Source of the DNA: Welwitschia mirabilis
Taxonomy: Eukaryota > Gnetophyta > Gnetopsida > Welwitschiales
Reading direction: 5' to 3'
Length of the DNA stretch: 40,427 bases
Assembly (NCBI GenBank): GCA_051453625.1
Contig: JBOZIK010000001.1
Location: 50,510,412 to 50,550,838 of the forward strand
The number at the start of each line of letters is the position of its first letter. Within the stretch, counting starts at the first letter, position 1. The position numbers and the translations under genes were made by a program. This document shows positions 9,134-20,830 of the stretch, piece by piece. Below the pieces are notes generated by a model. That model was not told where the DNA came from, did not search any database, and saw nothing but the letters and a program-made list of their open reading frames with translations.

Positions 9134-10384
9134 TATGACAACAGATGTATTGATATATAAGGGATCATTGCTAAAGTAACAAGAAACCTATAACTGCTTC
9201 TTCACTTTTTCTTCTTTTTTTTTAATTTTCTTCTTACTTTATATGTAATCATTTTTAAAATTAAATGATATAAAAATGTTTGTTCTATTCTTTTCAATAC
9301 TATCTTTTACATAACAAGTTTTCTAGCCTTCTAATGTGTTTAAACATTGAGGATAATGTTCATACTGATGGTGTGGATTTTGGAATGAAGGTGAGGATGC
9401 GAAATGCAAGCATTTTTTAAAGAAATAATTAAAGTTTTTCTTAATCACATTTTTTCATTACTTGAAAAAAATTTAAAAAAAATAAAAAGTAAAGTAGTTG
9501 GAAATGGAATGGGTCTGTTAAAATTAGAAAATTATCCTTACTTCATAGTTTTATCTATTAACTTGTTTTATTTTAGCAAATAAAACATATATGAACTAAA
9601 ATCAAATGTTGTCAAGAACATTTGTTCGTTCCTTGTTAATCATAAATATGGTACTATAAAAAATTTAAAATATCAAGCACCCTTTACCATTTAATTCTTT
9701 ATAATAATTTCTAAGGAACTAGTAAATGGTTGTATGTGGGATGTATGTACACTTCAATTTTTACATATTTTGGTCTTGAAAGTTTATTAAATAATATATT
9801 TCAAGGATATAAATACCAACCTTACTATTAACCTATTGTTAACCAAGTTTTATATTTATAATTTATGAAATATTATTAAAAATAAATTATACTTGAAATC
9901 TTAATTACAAGTCATTTTGTTCTGTCTAACTTTTGTAGAAGTTAATAGTCTAACATGACGAATGCTATCATCTAGATCATCAAATACTCATATTCCAAGA
10001 GATATGGATTCCAGAAGAAATGAATTACTAGATAGCAGACACATTACTAAATTAGCATTATATCATGAATAGTTGAGGCAACAAGTCAAACCTTTAAAAG
10101 ATAAAGGATTACATGCATAAATTCATAACCCAAGTAATTGATTAATGAACATCTATTATTAACATGAATGTACTTTATATATACAATTTTAATTCACAAT
10201 TGTACTTAAAGCTATAAAAGTAAAGCCTATCAAACTATCTGAATCCTTATTTAAAATGTAAGATATTTATTTATGTTTGATTCTCATCATGGGGTTATAA
10301 GCCTTTGAAGGTTTAAAAAAATGATTGATTCATGAGACATTTCACATAGAAAATCTAAGTCTTTACATCTATACTAAATTGACA
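9134..10384 (+). repeat. Repeat A, copy 2
   Basis: This is the direct repeat of 1-1263, diverged mostly by transitions. The coding-like part at about 9958-10175 carries a 16-base deletion relative to copy 1 and in-frame stops. Beyond 10384 the two copies share nothing I can see. Confidence 0.85.
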
Positions 10385-12449
10385 TTGATGTAGTGTTTTT
10401 ATCATTAGTTAATGCAAAATTATTTTCAATTAAATTTTTGTTTACTTCTATTCTTGATACAATTATGATCACTAGTTTTGCAAATAGTATATTTTGAATG
10501 TTTTGTTATCCTTATCATTTGCATCTATTCCTTTAATATATTACTAGGATGATATAATTCAAGTATTAGTGTTTATGACATCTTTTATACTATCCTAGTA
10601 TTTCTTACATGTCATTAAAAGATGTAAAATTTTACAATTTATTGGTTTCATAATCTTTAAAATCTATGGTGAATAATTTATTACTTATCTATGAATCTAT
10701 TTTTGTACTTAATATAATATCTTTAAGTTAGCTTGGACTGACTATTAAATGAAATATGAATTAATAAAGCATGAAATAATAAAACATAAAATAATGTATT
10801 TCATGTTCATCAACAAAATGTATTTCATCTTGATAAAATAAACACCAAACACCTTTATCTGTTTAAATCAAATTATGCAATTTAAAAATAGTTAATTACA
10901 TACATTATTTTGTTAAGGACTTATATCTTTTCAAGTACTATATAGATGATATTATGCCATAACAAATTTGTGCAACCTAATTGTAATTAATATAATTCTT
11001 CTATTATTTTAACATCATTCATAAATATGTTTGCTTATATTTTTCAAGCTCCACACTTTCACCTCTTTATTTTATGCTTCATTACAAGATACCTTGCATT
11101 CTATTTTATGTCTTCAGGTAGGAATTAAGAAAAATATAACATAATATTAGAGTACAAAGATGAATACAATATGAAGATGAATTACAAACTCGATGAAGCA
11201 AAAAATTTGAAACACTTGATGATGACACTATTTAAAGCTTGTTAAAAAATTAATGTTAAGATATCACCTAAGAATTGAAAAATAGAAAAGGCTTATATCA
11301 CCTATATAATAATAAATACATTAGAATTATTACTTTAAAAACATATAAAACTTAACTCATTTGAAGGACTAAAAGATTATTAAGATAAAAGGTCATCTAA
11401 GAGTGATGTTCATAAAGGTTAATTAGCTAGAGTTATTTCAATAATAAATGTGAAAAATGAAATATATTTATTAGTTTATAGTATACATGCATCAAAAACA
11501 AGTTGAATATTCCTAAAAGACATGTCTAAAGTTATGAAATAAGTACATAAGTAGTCATCAATTCACAATCTTCTTACTCTTAAACTTAGAGATAATGATG
11601 ATGCTACACATATAAATATAAAATCACTTACTTGAGAGAAATATTAAAGACTAAGTATTATTATATATTAAAAATGATTAATTTTACCTTACTTTAGGAC
11701 TTATCTCAAATTTTAATGTGTTTCACAAAGAATTAGAACATGTTGATAAATCATCTTTACTTAAATAGTTAATAATAAAAGTTTGTTAAGAGAAAAATTA
11801 AAAAAACAAGAAGGATGGAAAAATAAGCATAGGACACACTGCATTTAAGAAAAAGATAAAAGAGGAAAAAAATTCAGAAACTAAAGTTTTGCAAATTTTA
11901 CATTTAGATGGTTTACAATTTATAAATTGACAATTTTTAAAATCTAAATTAATATGAATGAAGAGTGAAAAAATACAGATGTCAACAACACCACTTATAA
12001 ACTTGTAATCATGAGTAGCCTTGTGGTTCATTGAAAAAACTCTTCACAGTCTTTCCAAACTTAAGAGAATCCAGTCATTTAACTAACAGTAAGGAATACT
12101 TCATAAAAATTATGAAAATCTTGAACATCATTATGAAATACATGATTGTTGATGACAAATAAACCTGAAAATGTATTAATAAAACTATGGAGTTATTCTT
12201 TTTTATCTTGATGAACACACCCTATATTTCAAACTTAAAGATGAAACTAATATCTATTTCATACCTACTTTAAGATGGTTACAAAGTCAAATTTAGTGAA
12301 AAGGAAAATAAATTATATGATATCATATAAAGAAAAATAGCTTATTGTAGCATTTCAAGATGGTAGAATTTTTATTTTTTAGGTAAGTGGTACTAATCCT
12401 AAATCTCTTTTGAGTATTAAAGAAAATAACGTAATACTTTGATATTAAA
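10385..12449. other. AT-rich region without recognisable genes
   Basis: Both strands are full of stops. A 77-residue minus-strand frame (11798-12031) is Phe/Ile/Lys-rich low-complexity sequence and shows no domain. By position before the copia integrase relic at 12450, part of it may be the unrecognisable gag and protease of that older element. Confidence 0.5.
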
Positions 12450-13279
12450 TTTTAAGGCATATAAACTTTAACATTCTTAGGAAATTACACCAGATAAGTG
12501 ATGAAATTCCAAGAAATTTAAAACGAAGGACTAGTCTATGAATCCTATCAAATGAGAAAAATAAATCATAATCCATTTCCTCAAAACATAAAGAAAAAAA
12601 TAAATAAAAAAATTAAATTAATACATAGTAATTTGTATGAACTATTACTTATTTTGTCCATCAAAACACAAGCATATTTTCTTACTTTTGTTAATGACTA
12701 TAGTAGTATGCGTTTAGTCTATTTTTTATGAAATAAGTCTTAAACTCTTAAAGATTTCAAAGTGTTTTATACATTACTTAATAAGAAAATGAATCAACAA
12801 ATCAAGGATCTTCAAATAGATGGAGAAGAAGAATACTTATTAATATATTTTTACAATGAACTCCAAAATCTAAAATTTAACATGAAATTATCCCCCCTGC
12901 CCTCCCTTATATCCATTAAATTAAAAGGAAATAATAAAATAATCATGAACTGATAAAAAGCATGTTATAAAACAGATGTTTCTTATCATTTCTATAAATG
13001 AAAGTTATTGTAATAGTTGTTTATCTTTAAAATAAAGTTTTAACTAAATCTTTACGTAGAGATCTACTAATGTGAAAATGATCTAATAAGTTAATTTTCT
13101 AATATCACTTAAAAAATTTTTGAAGTTAGTGTTTTATGCACATTCCATAGTAATAAAACACACTACAAAAACATTAACATCAATTTTATTATTAGTTATT
13201 TAAAGAAAAATTAGGCCTGGTAAGTATGAAGTTTAACTTCTTGAAGGATCATCATTACTAAAGATATTATTTTGAACAA
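12450..13279 (+). pseudogene. Ty1/copia-type integrase relic
   Basis: A relic of a second, older copia element. At 12528-12650 the frame reads GLVYESYQMRKINHNPF followed by IKLIHSNLY, matching the end of the zinc-binding region and the start of the catalytic core. At about 12670-12830 it reads AYFLTFVNDYSS, the region of the second core motif, then KIKDLQ-type text (window: NQQIKDLQIDGEEEYL). The C-terminal part is visible at 13106-13150 as HLKNF, stop, CFMHIP and at about 13240-13279 as RIIITKDIILNK. Stops and frameshifts are frequent. No LTRs, RT or RNase H of this copy could be recognised nearby. Confidence 0.75.
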
Positions 13280-15379
13280 ATAACTAAAATTAATAATCCT
13301 ATTTTATCAAGACCATTTGATGATCTAGTTTTAAGTAAGAGAGATAATAGCACTCCTAACAAAACCATAAATCAACAATATAGGCATAGAATTTAGAACT
13401 ATATTTAGAATTATTATTATTAAATCCTTAAATAATGGAAGTATATGATTATACTAATGATGAAAAGAAAACCATTCTTATGGTAGATGATGGTGGTTAA
13501 CACAACTCTATTTCAAATAATAAAACAAAAATGCTAGAGCATGAAACATAGATGCAATAATGGGAAAGAAAGTTTTAATTCATTACATAAAGATGAAAAA
13601 TTTTATTATAAGAGAAACCAAATAAATTCACAAGAGATGGGAAAACCTTTATCTCTAATATGAATTACTTAAGTAATGAAGAACCATCCATTGTAAAAAT
13701 AGCCCTTAAAAAACAAAAATAAAAGAAGGAAATATAGGAGAAGTATGTTACACATATAAAAAATTAAATTTAGAAATTACCAATGCAATGAAGAAGCTAA
13801 TTCAAATAAAACTAAGATGATACAATCAACAAGTACAATGCTAAAGCCATTGTCAAATTTTTCCTTAGAAAGAAGGAATTGATTACTGGTAGTGAATAAT
13901 TTGACTTTTAAACATATAAATATAAATTATAGATCATAAATCCAAATTCACATCCATTAATTAAAATTTTTACCCTAAAATACAAAGTTTACAATTTAAA
14001 TCTAATAAACCTAGATTTTTAAATTTCCTTAAAATTTACATTAAAGTTATATTTTAGTTCAAAAATTTAGCTTAATAATGTTTATATGCATAATCTAAGT
14101 TCTAGAATGATAAACCAAATTTTCAATGAGTGAAATTCAAATTAATTTGAATTTCAATATAATTCAAATTAATTTGGTCAAAGAATGCTATTTATCCCAA
14201 AAATTATGGCAAGATGGAGAAAGGAAGAAAAAATGTTTCCAAGTCCAAAATAATGAATATTTCCCAAACTAACAGGATTCTTAACCATCCAATAGGACTA
14301 TAAAAGAGATTGAAATTTTGAAATTAAGCAGTAAAGTAAAAATGTCAAAAAAATCTTTAAATTAGCTTATCATGTTATAAAAGATGATGCAATTTGTAAT
14401 TTTCAAGTTATTTAATAATAAGTCATCATAGAAATTAAGAATTGAAGTCATCTTCAACATTTGGAAGTCAACTTCATTCTTTTTCTGCAAAAATTTTGTG
14501 ATCTTATCTAAAAATATGTGGTTAGATTTATCATTTTATTAAAACTTCTAAGATTTCGGATTTTATATCAAGATTTGAATTTATTTCTAAATTATATTAT
14601 TTGTGTTTTAAATTCATTTCTAAAAACTTTAATTCAAATTATCTATATTTATTTTACCTGAAATTAAAATCTTAATTTCTAAAATATGTACTTTCTATTT
14701 TGAATTTAATTAAACTCCCATTCTTCTTCTTGTTTTCTAAAGAATATAGAAAATATAGATTAAAAATAAATTACATAATAATAATTTAAATTATAAGAAT
14801 TTTTTCATTATAACTTAAAATTTTTAATGTTTTTATTAAGTTAGAATCCCAAAGCCTTACATTTTAGAATTTAGATTTACTTTCACATATTTTTAATCCC
14901 TATCTCAATCATATCTTTTGGATTAAAGTTAATAAATTAGATTTATTTGAAATATTCTCTATTCAAATCCATTCTGATATGAAAATATCATTTTTTAATC
15001 ATTAAATATAAACTTTTTAAAAAATTCAGATTACTTAAGTCCAAAATTCTAATCTTAATAATCGAATCACATCACTAAAATACAAGTTTATTTTAGGTAA
15101 ATAAAAATTATTAATCTAAGTTAATTAAAGAAATTAAAAACAAACTATAATAAAAATAAATAAGAATCTTGAAGTAATAAAAATCACTTCACTAGTTTTT
15201 GCATGCCCAATGGGATACTTAAAATGATTTAATTAATGATTAAAACTTTATTTTCACCATAATAAATAAGAATAAAATGCCATTTTAAATTAGACCTAAG
15301 ATTATCTCAAAAGATAAATAGAAAAAGTTAATGAATAATTTCATCTAGAAGGTAAGGAAATTTAAAAGTTAAAGCATGT
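13280..15379. other. AT-rich region without recognisable genes
   Basis: No coding frame survives on either strand. The stretch after 13300 may contain the decayed RT half of the preceding copia relic, but no RT motif is legible. A 26-bp perfect palindrome lies at 14131-14156. Confidence 0.5.
14131..14156. repeat. Perfect 26-bp palindrome
   Basis: The left half-site TGAAATTCAAATT is followed without a spacer by its exact reverse complement. A partial copy (attcaaattaattt) follows at about 14161-14175. The palindrome could extrude as a hairpin or be a relic of a transposon end. Confidence 0.9.
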
Positions 15380-16575
15380 TGAAAGAACCTGTTATCATTG
15401 ATCAATTAACATGTTTTGTGAAGTTTGGAGTTAGTTCATTTTATAGATATTTTCTAGCACGAGCAACTATAGAACTCATCTAGATGACTAAACTATTATC
15501 TAGTTAGATACCCAAAAGAAATACAAGCGAGTGGAAGAAAAACTCAAGTAATCAGCTTATCAGTAAGATAAAATAGGTTTAGGATTGGAAGACCATATTT
15601 ATCAGGTGAGGTGACCAACTATCAAACTAGTTGCAAACTCAAATAAGAGCAGGTGACTAGCCATCATGTGAAGGGCAACCAACTTGAATTTAGTAGTTTT
15701 ATTGGACTAACAATAATGGTAATTAAAGACACAAGCAAGAATGACTGAGTACTACCTAAACAGGAGACTATCATAAAGAGGGTAATCGACTAATCCAAAT
15801 GGAGTAACCCCATACAAGGTCAAACCCTAATCTTTATAAGGACAACAAAATGTTCAAAATTAGTAGACTGTTAAAACTGAATCAGACATGGATAACTGAA
15901 CTTTAGTATAAGGGTGATCAAATCAGTAGACTGTCAAAACTGAATTAGGAAAGAATGACTAGATACTAAGGGTGAATGAGCTATCTATGATGTCAACCCA
16001 ATGTGTTTTGAATATAACCATTGTATTTTTGCGATTTACTAGAAAAAGTTAGAACTAGATTCTAATGGTCCACACCTACACTATGAATGACTATTTTTAG
16101 CCGTTTTATTTAAATACCTCCTTCTCAATAGTAAAGGTTAAGAACTTTGATCAAAAGAGACAAACATTAAATACTATTACATGTACTATATGCACTGTGC
16201 TTAGATCATTAGGTGATTGGATTTCTCTTGGACTCTCTCTTTTCTATCAAGCTTGTCAGAAGATTTCTTTACGCTTGTACTTGTGGATTAGAACTGTGCA
16301 TCTTTGCACCTTACTTTAATCCATCTTCTAGTGGTTTTGAGCAAGCCCTAAAATACAATGGTGACTACGTATGTATTTGGTGAGCCTAAAAACCAATTAT
16401 TGAAGTTAATCTATATCAGTTAGAGGATTGGTATCTAAGAGATTAAGGATGATAACTCTCCACCATTAACAAATTCTTTGATCTTTTGGTGGTTTATTTG
16501 CTTTTTATGTGTAAGTCTTCAAGGCACACTATTATTTATAATGACCTATTCACCCCCCTCTAGGGTTGATTGACA
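15380..16575 (+). repeat. 5' LTR of copia element
   Basis: It begins TGAAAGAACCTG and is alignable over its full length to 23188-24403, ending near tgaca. It contains a TATA-like element at 16107-16118 and the shared phrase acctattcaccc near the inner end. Confidence 0.9.
16107..16118 (+). promoter_or_regulatory. TATA-like element of copia LTR
   Basis: TTATTTAAATAC is conserved in the 3' LTR (TATTTAAATA at 23934-23943). It is a plausible core promoter. Confidence 0.45.
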
Positions 16576-16582
16576 CTCTAAT

Positions 16583-16594
16583 GGGTATCAAAGC
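16583..16594 (+). promoter_or_regulatory. Primer-binding site, initiator Met tRNA
   Basis: GGGTATCAAAGC, eight bases after the LTR end, matches 10 of 12 positions of the common plant retroelement PBS for initiator Met tRNA. Confidence 0.75.
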
Positions 16595-16645
16595 TTCAGT
16601 CAAGCAATAGATCCTAACAAATCTTTACTCCATCTATCCTAGAAA

Positions 16646-18130
16646 ATGATTTAGCCCTCAAAAGAAAATCTTGTTATAAGACTTCCCTTCTTTGATGGAA
16701 CTAACTATTGTTATTGGAAGGTAAAAATGAAGGGCTTTGTTCAATCTATAGACCTTGAAATATGGGATTCCATTACTAATGAATATTGTCTTCCTACTGT
16801 GTAGGATCCAATAACCAATCTAACATTTCTAGAGAGAATAGACAAGTGAAGACTTGAAGAAAAGATAATAACATCATGCAACTTCAAAGGATTAAATGCA
16901 ATCTTTATGTCACAGGTCCAAAATATTTTAAATAGGTAGTAAATTGCACCATGGCTAAGGAAGAATGGAATATTTTATAGACCTCTTATGAAAGAATAAG
17001 CCTAGTGAAGTAAAAAAGCTTTAGATGCTCATTACTCAGTTCAAAGATCTCAAAATGGAAGAGGATGAAAGTATAAATTATTTTTTTATAAAACTAGGAA
17101 ATATTGTCAATTCTATGTGTGTGCCAGCTGGACTCATCAAGAAGTCAAGAGTAGTATGCAAGGCATTAAGATTCCTTCCTAAGGGATTTGAGTCTAAAGT
17201 AACTACCATAAAAGAAAGTAAGGACCTAAATATCATGAAGATAGATAAGCTCTAAGAAAACCTTCACATGTTTGAACTAAAATTTAGAAAGTAGAAGAAG
17301 AAAAGTATAGCATTAAAAGTTGCTCATGAAAACATCAATATCTCAGAAGGATTTAACTAAGAACTGGAAAGTGAGGATCAAGTAACTCTTCTAGCTAAAA
17401 GATTCAGGAACTTTATGCAGAAAAGACAAAATGGAGGTTAATCTAGAAGACCAACAAGAAGAAAAGAGGAAGGACGATGAGACATCCAATGCTCTTCTCA
17501 TAAGGGTTTCGATCACACTTCTAATGTCTACCCAAATAATGAAAAGGATGACAAAAGAAAAGGAAGGAAAGTTTTTTCAGCAACATGGAATGATGAAGAA
17601 AGTGAAAGAGATGGAATCTCTCTCATGGCCTTCATAGAGAAAAAGGTATGTTCCACATCCGCTATTAATTCGTTTGATAAGGATGATATGCTTAGTGAAA
17701 TAGAAGTGAAACTCTATATGGAATGTCAAAATCTAACTCTTAGAGTTGACAAGTTAAAGAAAGAAAATAAAAAATTACTAGATAAATTAGAGCAAACAAA
17801 CATGAGTCAGAATCAACATTTTTTAAAGGAAATTTAAACAATAAATGATTTATAAGATTCTTTCACACTTGGTCAAATCATGTCTCTTCTCTCAAACCAT
17901 TGAATAAAGTAAATTTCAAATACTTGTTAGTAAATATTGTTTATCATTATTGAAATAATAAGGGACACTTAAAAATTAATTATAGTTTTTGCAAAAGCTG
18001 GTTTCCCACTTCATACTAGGTTCTAAATTTACTTTTTCTCCAACACTAAACCAAAATACAAATAAAAACAAATGCATGAAGTGGATTCCTAAATCCTAAA
18101 ATAAAAGCTTATTAATTCAAACAACTTTAA
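16646..18130 (+). pseudogene. Degenerate copia gag
   Basis: Gag would form the cytoplasmic particle. The ATG at 16646 opens a frame reading LPFFDGTNYCYWKVKMKGF, a hallmark of the copia gag N-terminus. Further blocks are DLKMEEDESINYF (from 17025), IKESKDLNIMKIDKL, and a probable coiled coil (17625-17837; LRVDKLKKENKKLLDKLEQ), which is common in SIRE-like gag. A decayed zinc knuckle lies at 17942-17983 (YHY, stop, NNKGHLKINY), where two expected Cys are Tyr (TGT to TAT) and one is TGA. Numerous TAG, TAA and TGA stops break it. The segment 16793-16971 is repeated at 18910-19088. Confidence 0.88.
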
Positions 18131-18310
18131 AGGAAACTAATCATTCTTGCTAGTATATTGATAGTGATTGATTTAGACACATGACATGTGACAAGTCCAA
18201 CTTCATCAAATTCAAGGAATATAATGGAGGAGAAGTGACATTCGGTGATAATGAGAGATCTTAAATTGAAGGAATTAGAAGCATGGATGGAGAGACGATT
18301 CAAGGGATAA
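18131..18310 (+). pseudogene. Degenerate copia protease
   Basis: The protease would cut the polyprotein. The frame reads YIDSD, stop, FRHMTCDKSNFIKF, then EYNGGEVTFGDN, which matches the copia protease active-site region followed by the flap region. The catalytic Asp is present but the following Ser-Gly has become Ser-Asp. It runs directly into RT linker sequence at about 18320, so no integrase follows. Confidence 0.85.
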
Positions 18311-18809
18311 GCCAGTACTAGAAATTAAAGAGCTTAAGGATCATCCTTTGGATTCAATCATTGGAAGTGTAGAATAAGGTATAGTCATTAGAAACTCTCT
18401 TAAGAATTTCAGTGATTATATTTCTTTATTATCTTAGGTGAAACCAAGAAATTTTGAGGATGTTGAATCTAATCCATCTTAGATGAATGCAATGCAAGAA
18501 TAACTTGAACAATTATCTCGAAATCATATGTGGTATCTTGTTCCTAAACCAGACGAAACAAATGTCATAGGAATAAATGAAAAGAATATGATCACGAAAA
18601 ACAAAGCTAGGCTTGTATCTTAAGGGTACTCTCAAATAGAAGGAGTAGATTGTGGTGATACTTTTACTCCTGTTACTAGACTTGAGTCTATAAGAACATT
18701 TCCACCTTTTTCCTATTACAAGAAAATTAAAGTTTTTTAGTTGAATGTAAAAAGTTCTTTTCTAAATGGTCACATTGAGGAAGAAGTATATGTAAAACAA
18801 CCATAAGGC
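18311..18809 (+). pseudogene. Copia RT N-terminal part, first copy
   Basis: Readable blocks are LKDHPLDSIIGS, NSLKNFSDYISLL, MWYLVPKPDETNVIG, NKARLVS and TFTPVTRLESIRTF. These are followed by VKSSFLNGHIEEEVYVKQP just before the gap, which covers the first catalytic Asp region of copia RT (the Asp itself is altered, reading LNVKS). A dozen residues after NVIG are deleted relative to the second copy at 19280-19340. The integrase normally lying before this region is absent. Confidence 0.88.
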
Positions 18810-18909
18810 NNNNNNNNNNNNNNNNNNNNNNNNNNNNNNNNNNNNNNNNNNNNNNNNNNNNNNNNNNNNNNNNNNNNNNNNNNNNNNNNNNNNNNNNNNN
18901 NNNNNNNNN
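18810..18909. other. 100-N placeholder gap inside copia RT
   Basis: Exactly 100 undetermined bases. The left flank is RT, and the right flank is a duplicate of gag, so the gap coincides with the change from first to second copy. Confidence 0.9.
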
Positions 18910-19088
18910 CCTACTGTGTAGGATCCAATAACCAATCTAACATTTCTAGAGAGAATAGACAAGTAAAGACTTGAAGAAAAGATAATAACATCATGCAACT
19001 TCAAAGGATTAAATGCAATCTTTATGTCATAGGTCCAAAATATTTTAAATAGGTAGTAAATTACACCATGACTAAGGAAGAATGGAAA
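18910..19088 (+). repeat. Duplicated gag segment (copy of 16793-16971)
   Basis: About 179 bases match 16793-16971 with only about four differences, all C/T or G/A. This is far closer than the two LTRs or the two RT copies are to each other. It is joined directly to RT-linker sequence at 19089, with gga shared at the junction. Confidence 0.9.
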
Positions 19089-20830
19089 TGTAAGAATAAG
19101 GTATAGTTACTAGAAACTCTCTTAAGAATTTTAGTGCTTATATTTCTATATTATCTTAGTGAAATCAATAATGTTTAAGGATGTTGAATTAGATCCTTAT
19201 TGGATGAATTTAATGCAAGAAGAAATTGAATAATTCTCTTGAAATAAAGTGTGATCTTTTGTTCGTAAACCAGCTAGAAAAAATATCATAGGTACAAAAT
19301 GGATCTTTAGAAATAAAGTAAACAAAAATAATATGATCACCAAAAATAAAGCTAGGCTTATAGCTTAAAGATACTCTCAAATATATTAGGTAAATTATGG
19401 TGACACATTTTCTCTTATTGCTAGATTTGATTTTATTAGAATATTTCTAGCTTTTGCCTACTATAAGAAAATTAAGGTTTTTCATATGGATGTAAAGAGT
19501 GCTTTACTAAATGGTCACATTAAGAAAGAAGTATATGTAAAACAATCATAAAGCTTTGCTAATCCTTGCAAATCATAATATGTTTACAAAGTAAGCAAAG
19601 CATTATATGGGCTAAAATAAGCTTAACAAGCCTAGTATGAAAAAATTTCATTTTTTTACTTTAGCATTATTTNNNNNNNNNNTTCATTAGAGGTTCTATT
19701 GATAGAATGTAATTTAAAAAATCAATAGACAATGATTAATTCTAGTTAAAATATATATGGATGACATTATTTTTGGATCAACCAATAAAGTTTTATCAAA
19801 TGTTTTTACAAATGTAATGAGTTCTAAGTTTGGAATGAGTATGGTTAGACTAGTTAACATGTTTTTAGGTCTTTAAATCCAACAACATGATAATGGTATT
19901 TTTATAAATCAAAAGAAATATTCTTTTAATCTTATTAAAANNNNNNNNNNNNNNNNNNNNNNNNNNNNNNNNNNNNNNNNNNNNNNNNNNNNNNNNNNNN
20001 NNNNNNNNNNNNNNNNNNNNNNNNNNNNNNNNNNNNNNNNNNNNNNNNNNNNNNNNNNNNNNNNNNNNNNNNNNNNNNNNNNNNNNNNNNNNNNNNNNNN
20101 NNNNNNNNNNNNNNNNNNNNNNNNNNNNNNNNNNNNNNNNNNNNNNNNNNNNNNNNNNNNNNNNNNNNNNNNNNNNNNNNNNNNNNNNNNNNNNNNNNNN
20201 NNNNNNNNNNNNNNNNNNNNNNNNNNNNNNNNNNNNNNNNNNNNNNNNNNNNNNNNNNNNNNNNNNNNNNNNNNNNNNNNNNNNNNNNNNNNNNNNNNNN
20301 NNNNNNNNNNNNNNNNNNNNNNNNNNNNNNNNNNNNNNNNNNNNNNNNNNNNNNNNNNNNNNNNNNNNNNNNNNNNNNNNNNNNNNNNNNNNNNNNNNNN
20401 NNNNNNNNNNNNNNNNNNNNNNNNNNNNNNNNNNNNNNNNNNNNNNNNNNNNNNNNNNNNNNNNNNNNNNNNNNNNNNNNNNNNNNNNNNNNNNNNNNNN
20501 NNNNNNNNNNNNNNNNNNNNNNNNNNNNNNNNNNNNNNNNNNNNNNNNNNNNNNNNNNNNNNNNNNNNNNNNNNNNNNNNNNNNNNNNNNNAATACCAAG
20601 CTTTTTCTTAATGAAGAAGGTAAGGATTTGGATCAAAAGTTATATCGTAGCATCATTAGAACTCTATTGTATCTAGTGGCTAGTTATCCTGACATAGCAT
20701 TTAGTATTGATTTGTGTGTGAGGTATCAAGATAAATCAAAAGAATCTCATCTCACTACTACAAATAGAGTACTTCATTATGTTAAAGTACTCTTGATTTT
20801 ATGCTATAGTATCCAAGTTATACTTCATTA
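19089..20830 (+). pseudogene. Copia reverse transcriptase, second copy
   Basis: This copy is about one-sixth different from 18368-18809 where both exist. Blocks in order are TKWIFRNK, NKARLIA, IKVFHMDVKSALLNGHI (first catalytic Asp kept), KALYGLK followed by three stops, IYMDDIIFGSTN (catalytic double Asp, about 19755-19785) and FINQKKYSF. After the gap, QKLYRSIIRTLLYLVASYPD and VLHYVKVLL close the connection region. At the KALYGLK block most stops are explained by C-to-T or G-to-A changes. N runs at 19673-19682 and 19941-20591 remove parts of the palm and thumb. It lies downstream of the duplicated gag piece with no integrase between. Confidence 0.9.
19941..20591. other. Assembly gap of 651 N inside copia RT
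   Basis: Undetermined bases. By reading position it replaces the region between the RT palm end and the connection region. Confidence 0.9.

Noticed and set aside
9030-9150. Zinc-ribbon protein fragment with CGKC and CNNC pairs
   Set aside because: The stretch has three in-frame stops and overlaps another plausible frame; no family match can be claimed.
1-10384. Repeat A as a confirmed LTR pair
   Set aside because: No PBS after 1263, no polypurine tract before 9134, and the left end is outside the window.
11798-12031. Minus-strand 77-residue gene
   Set aside because: Low-complexity Phe/Ile/Lys composition, no domain and no repeat support.
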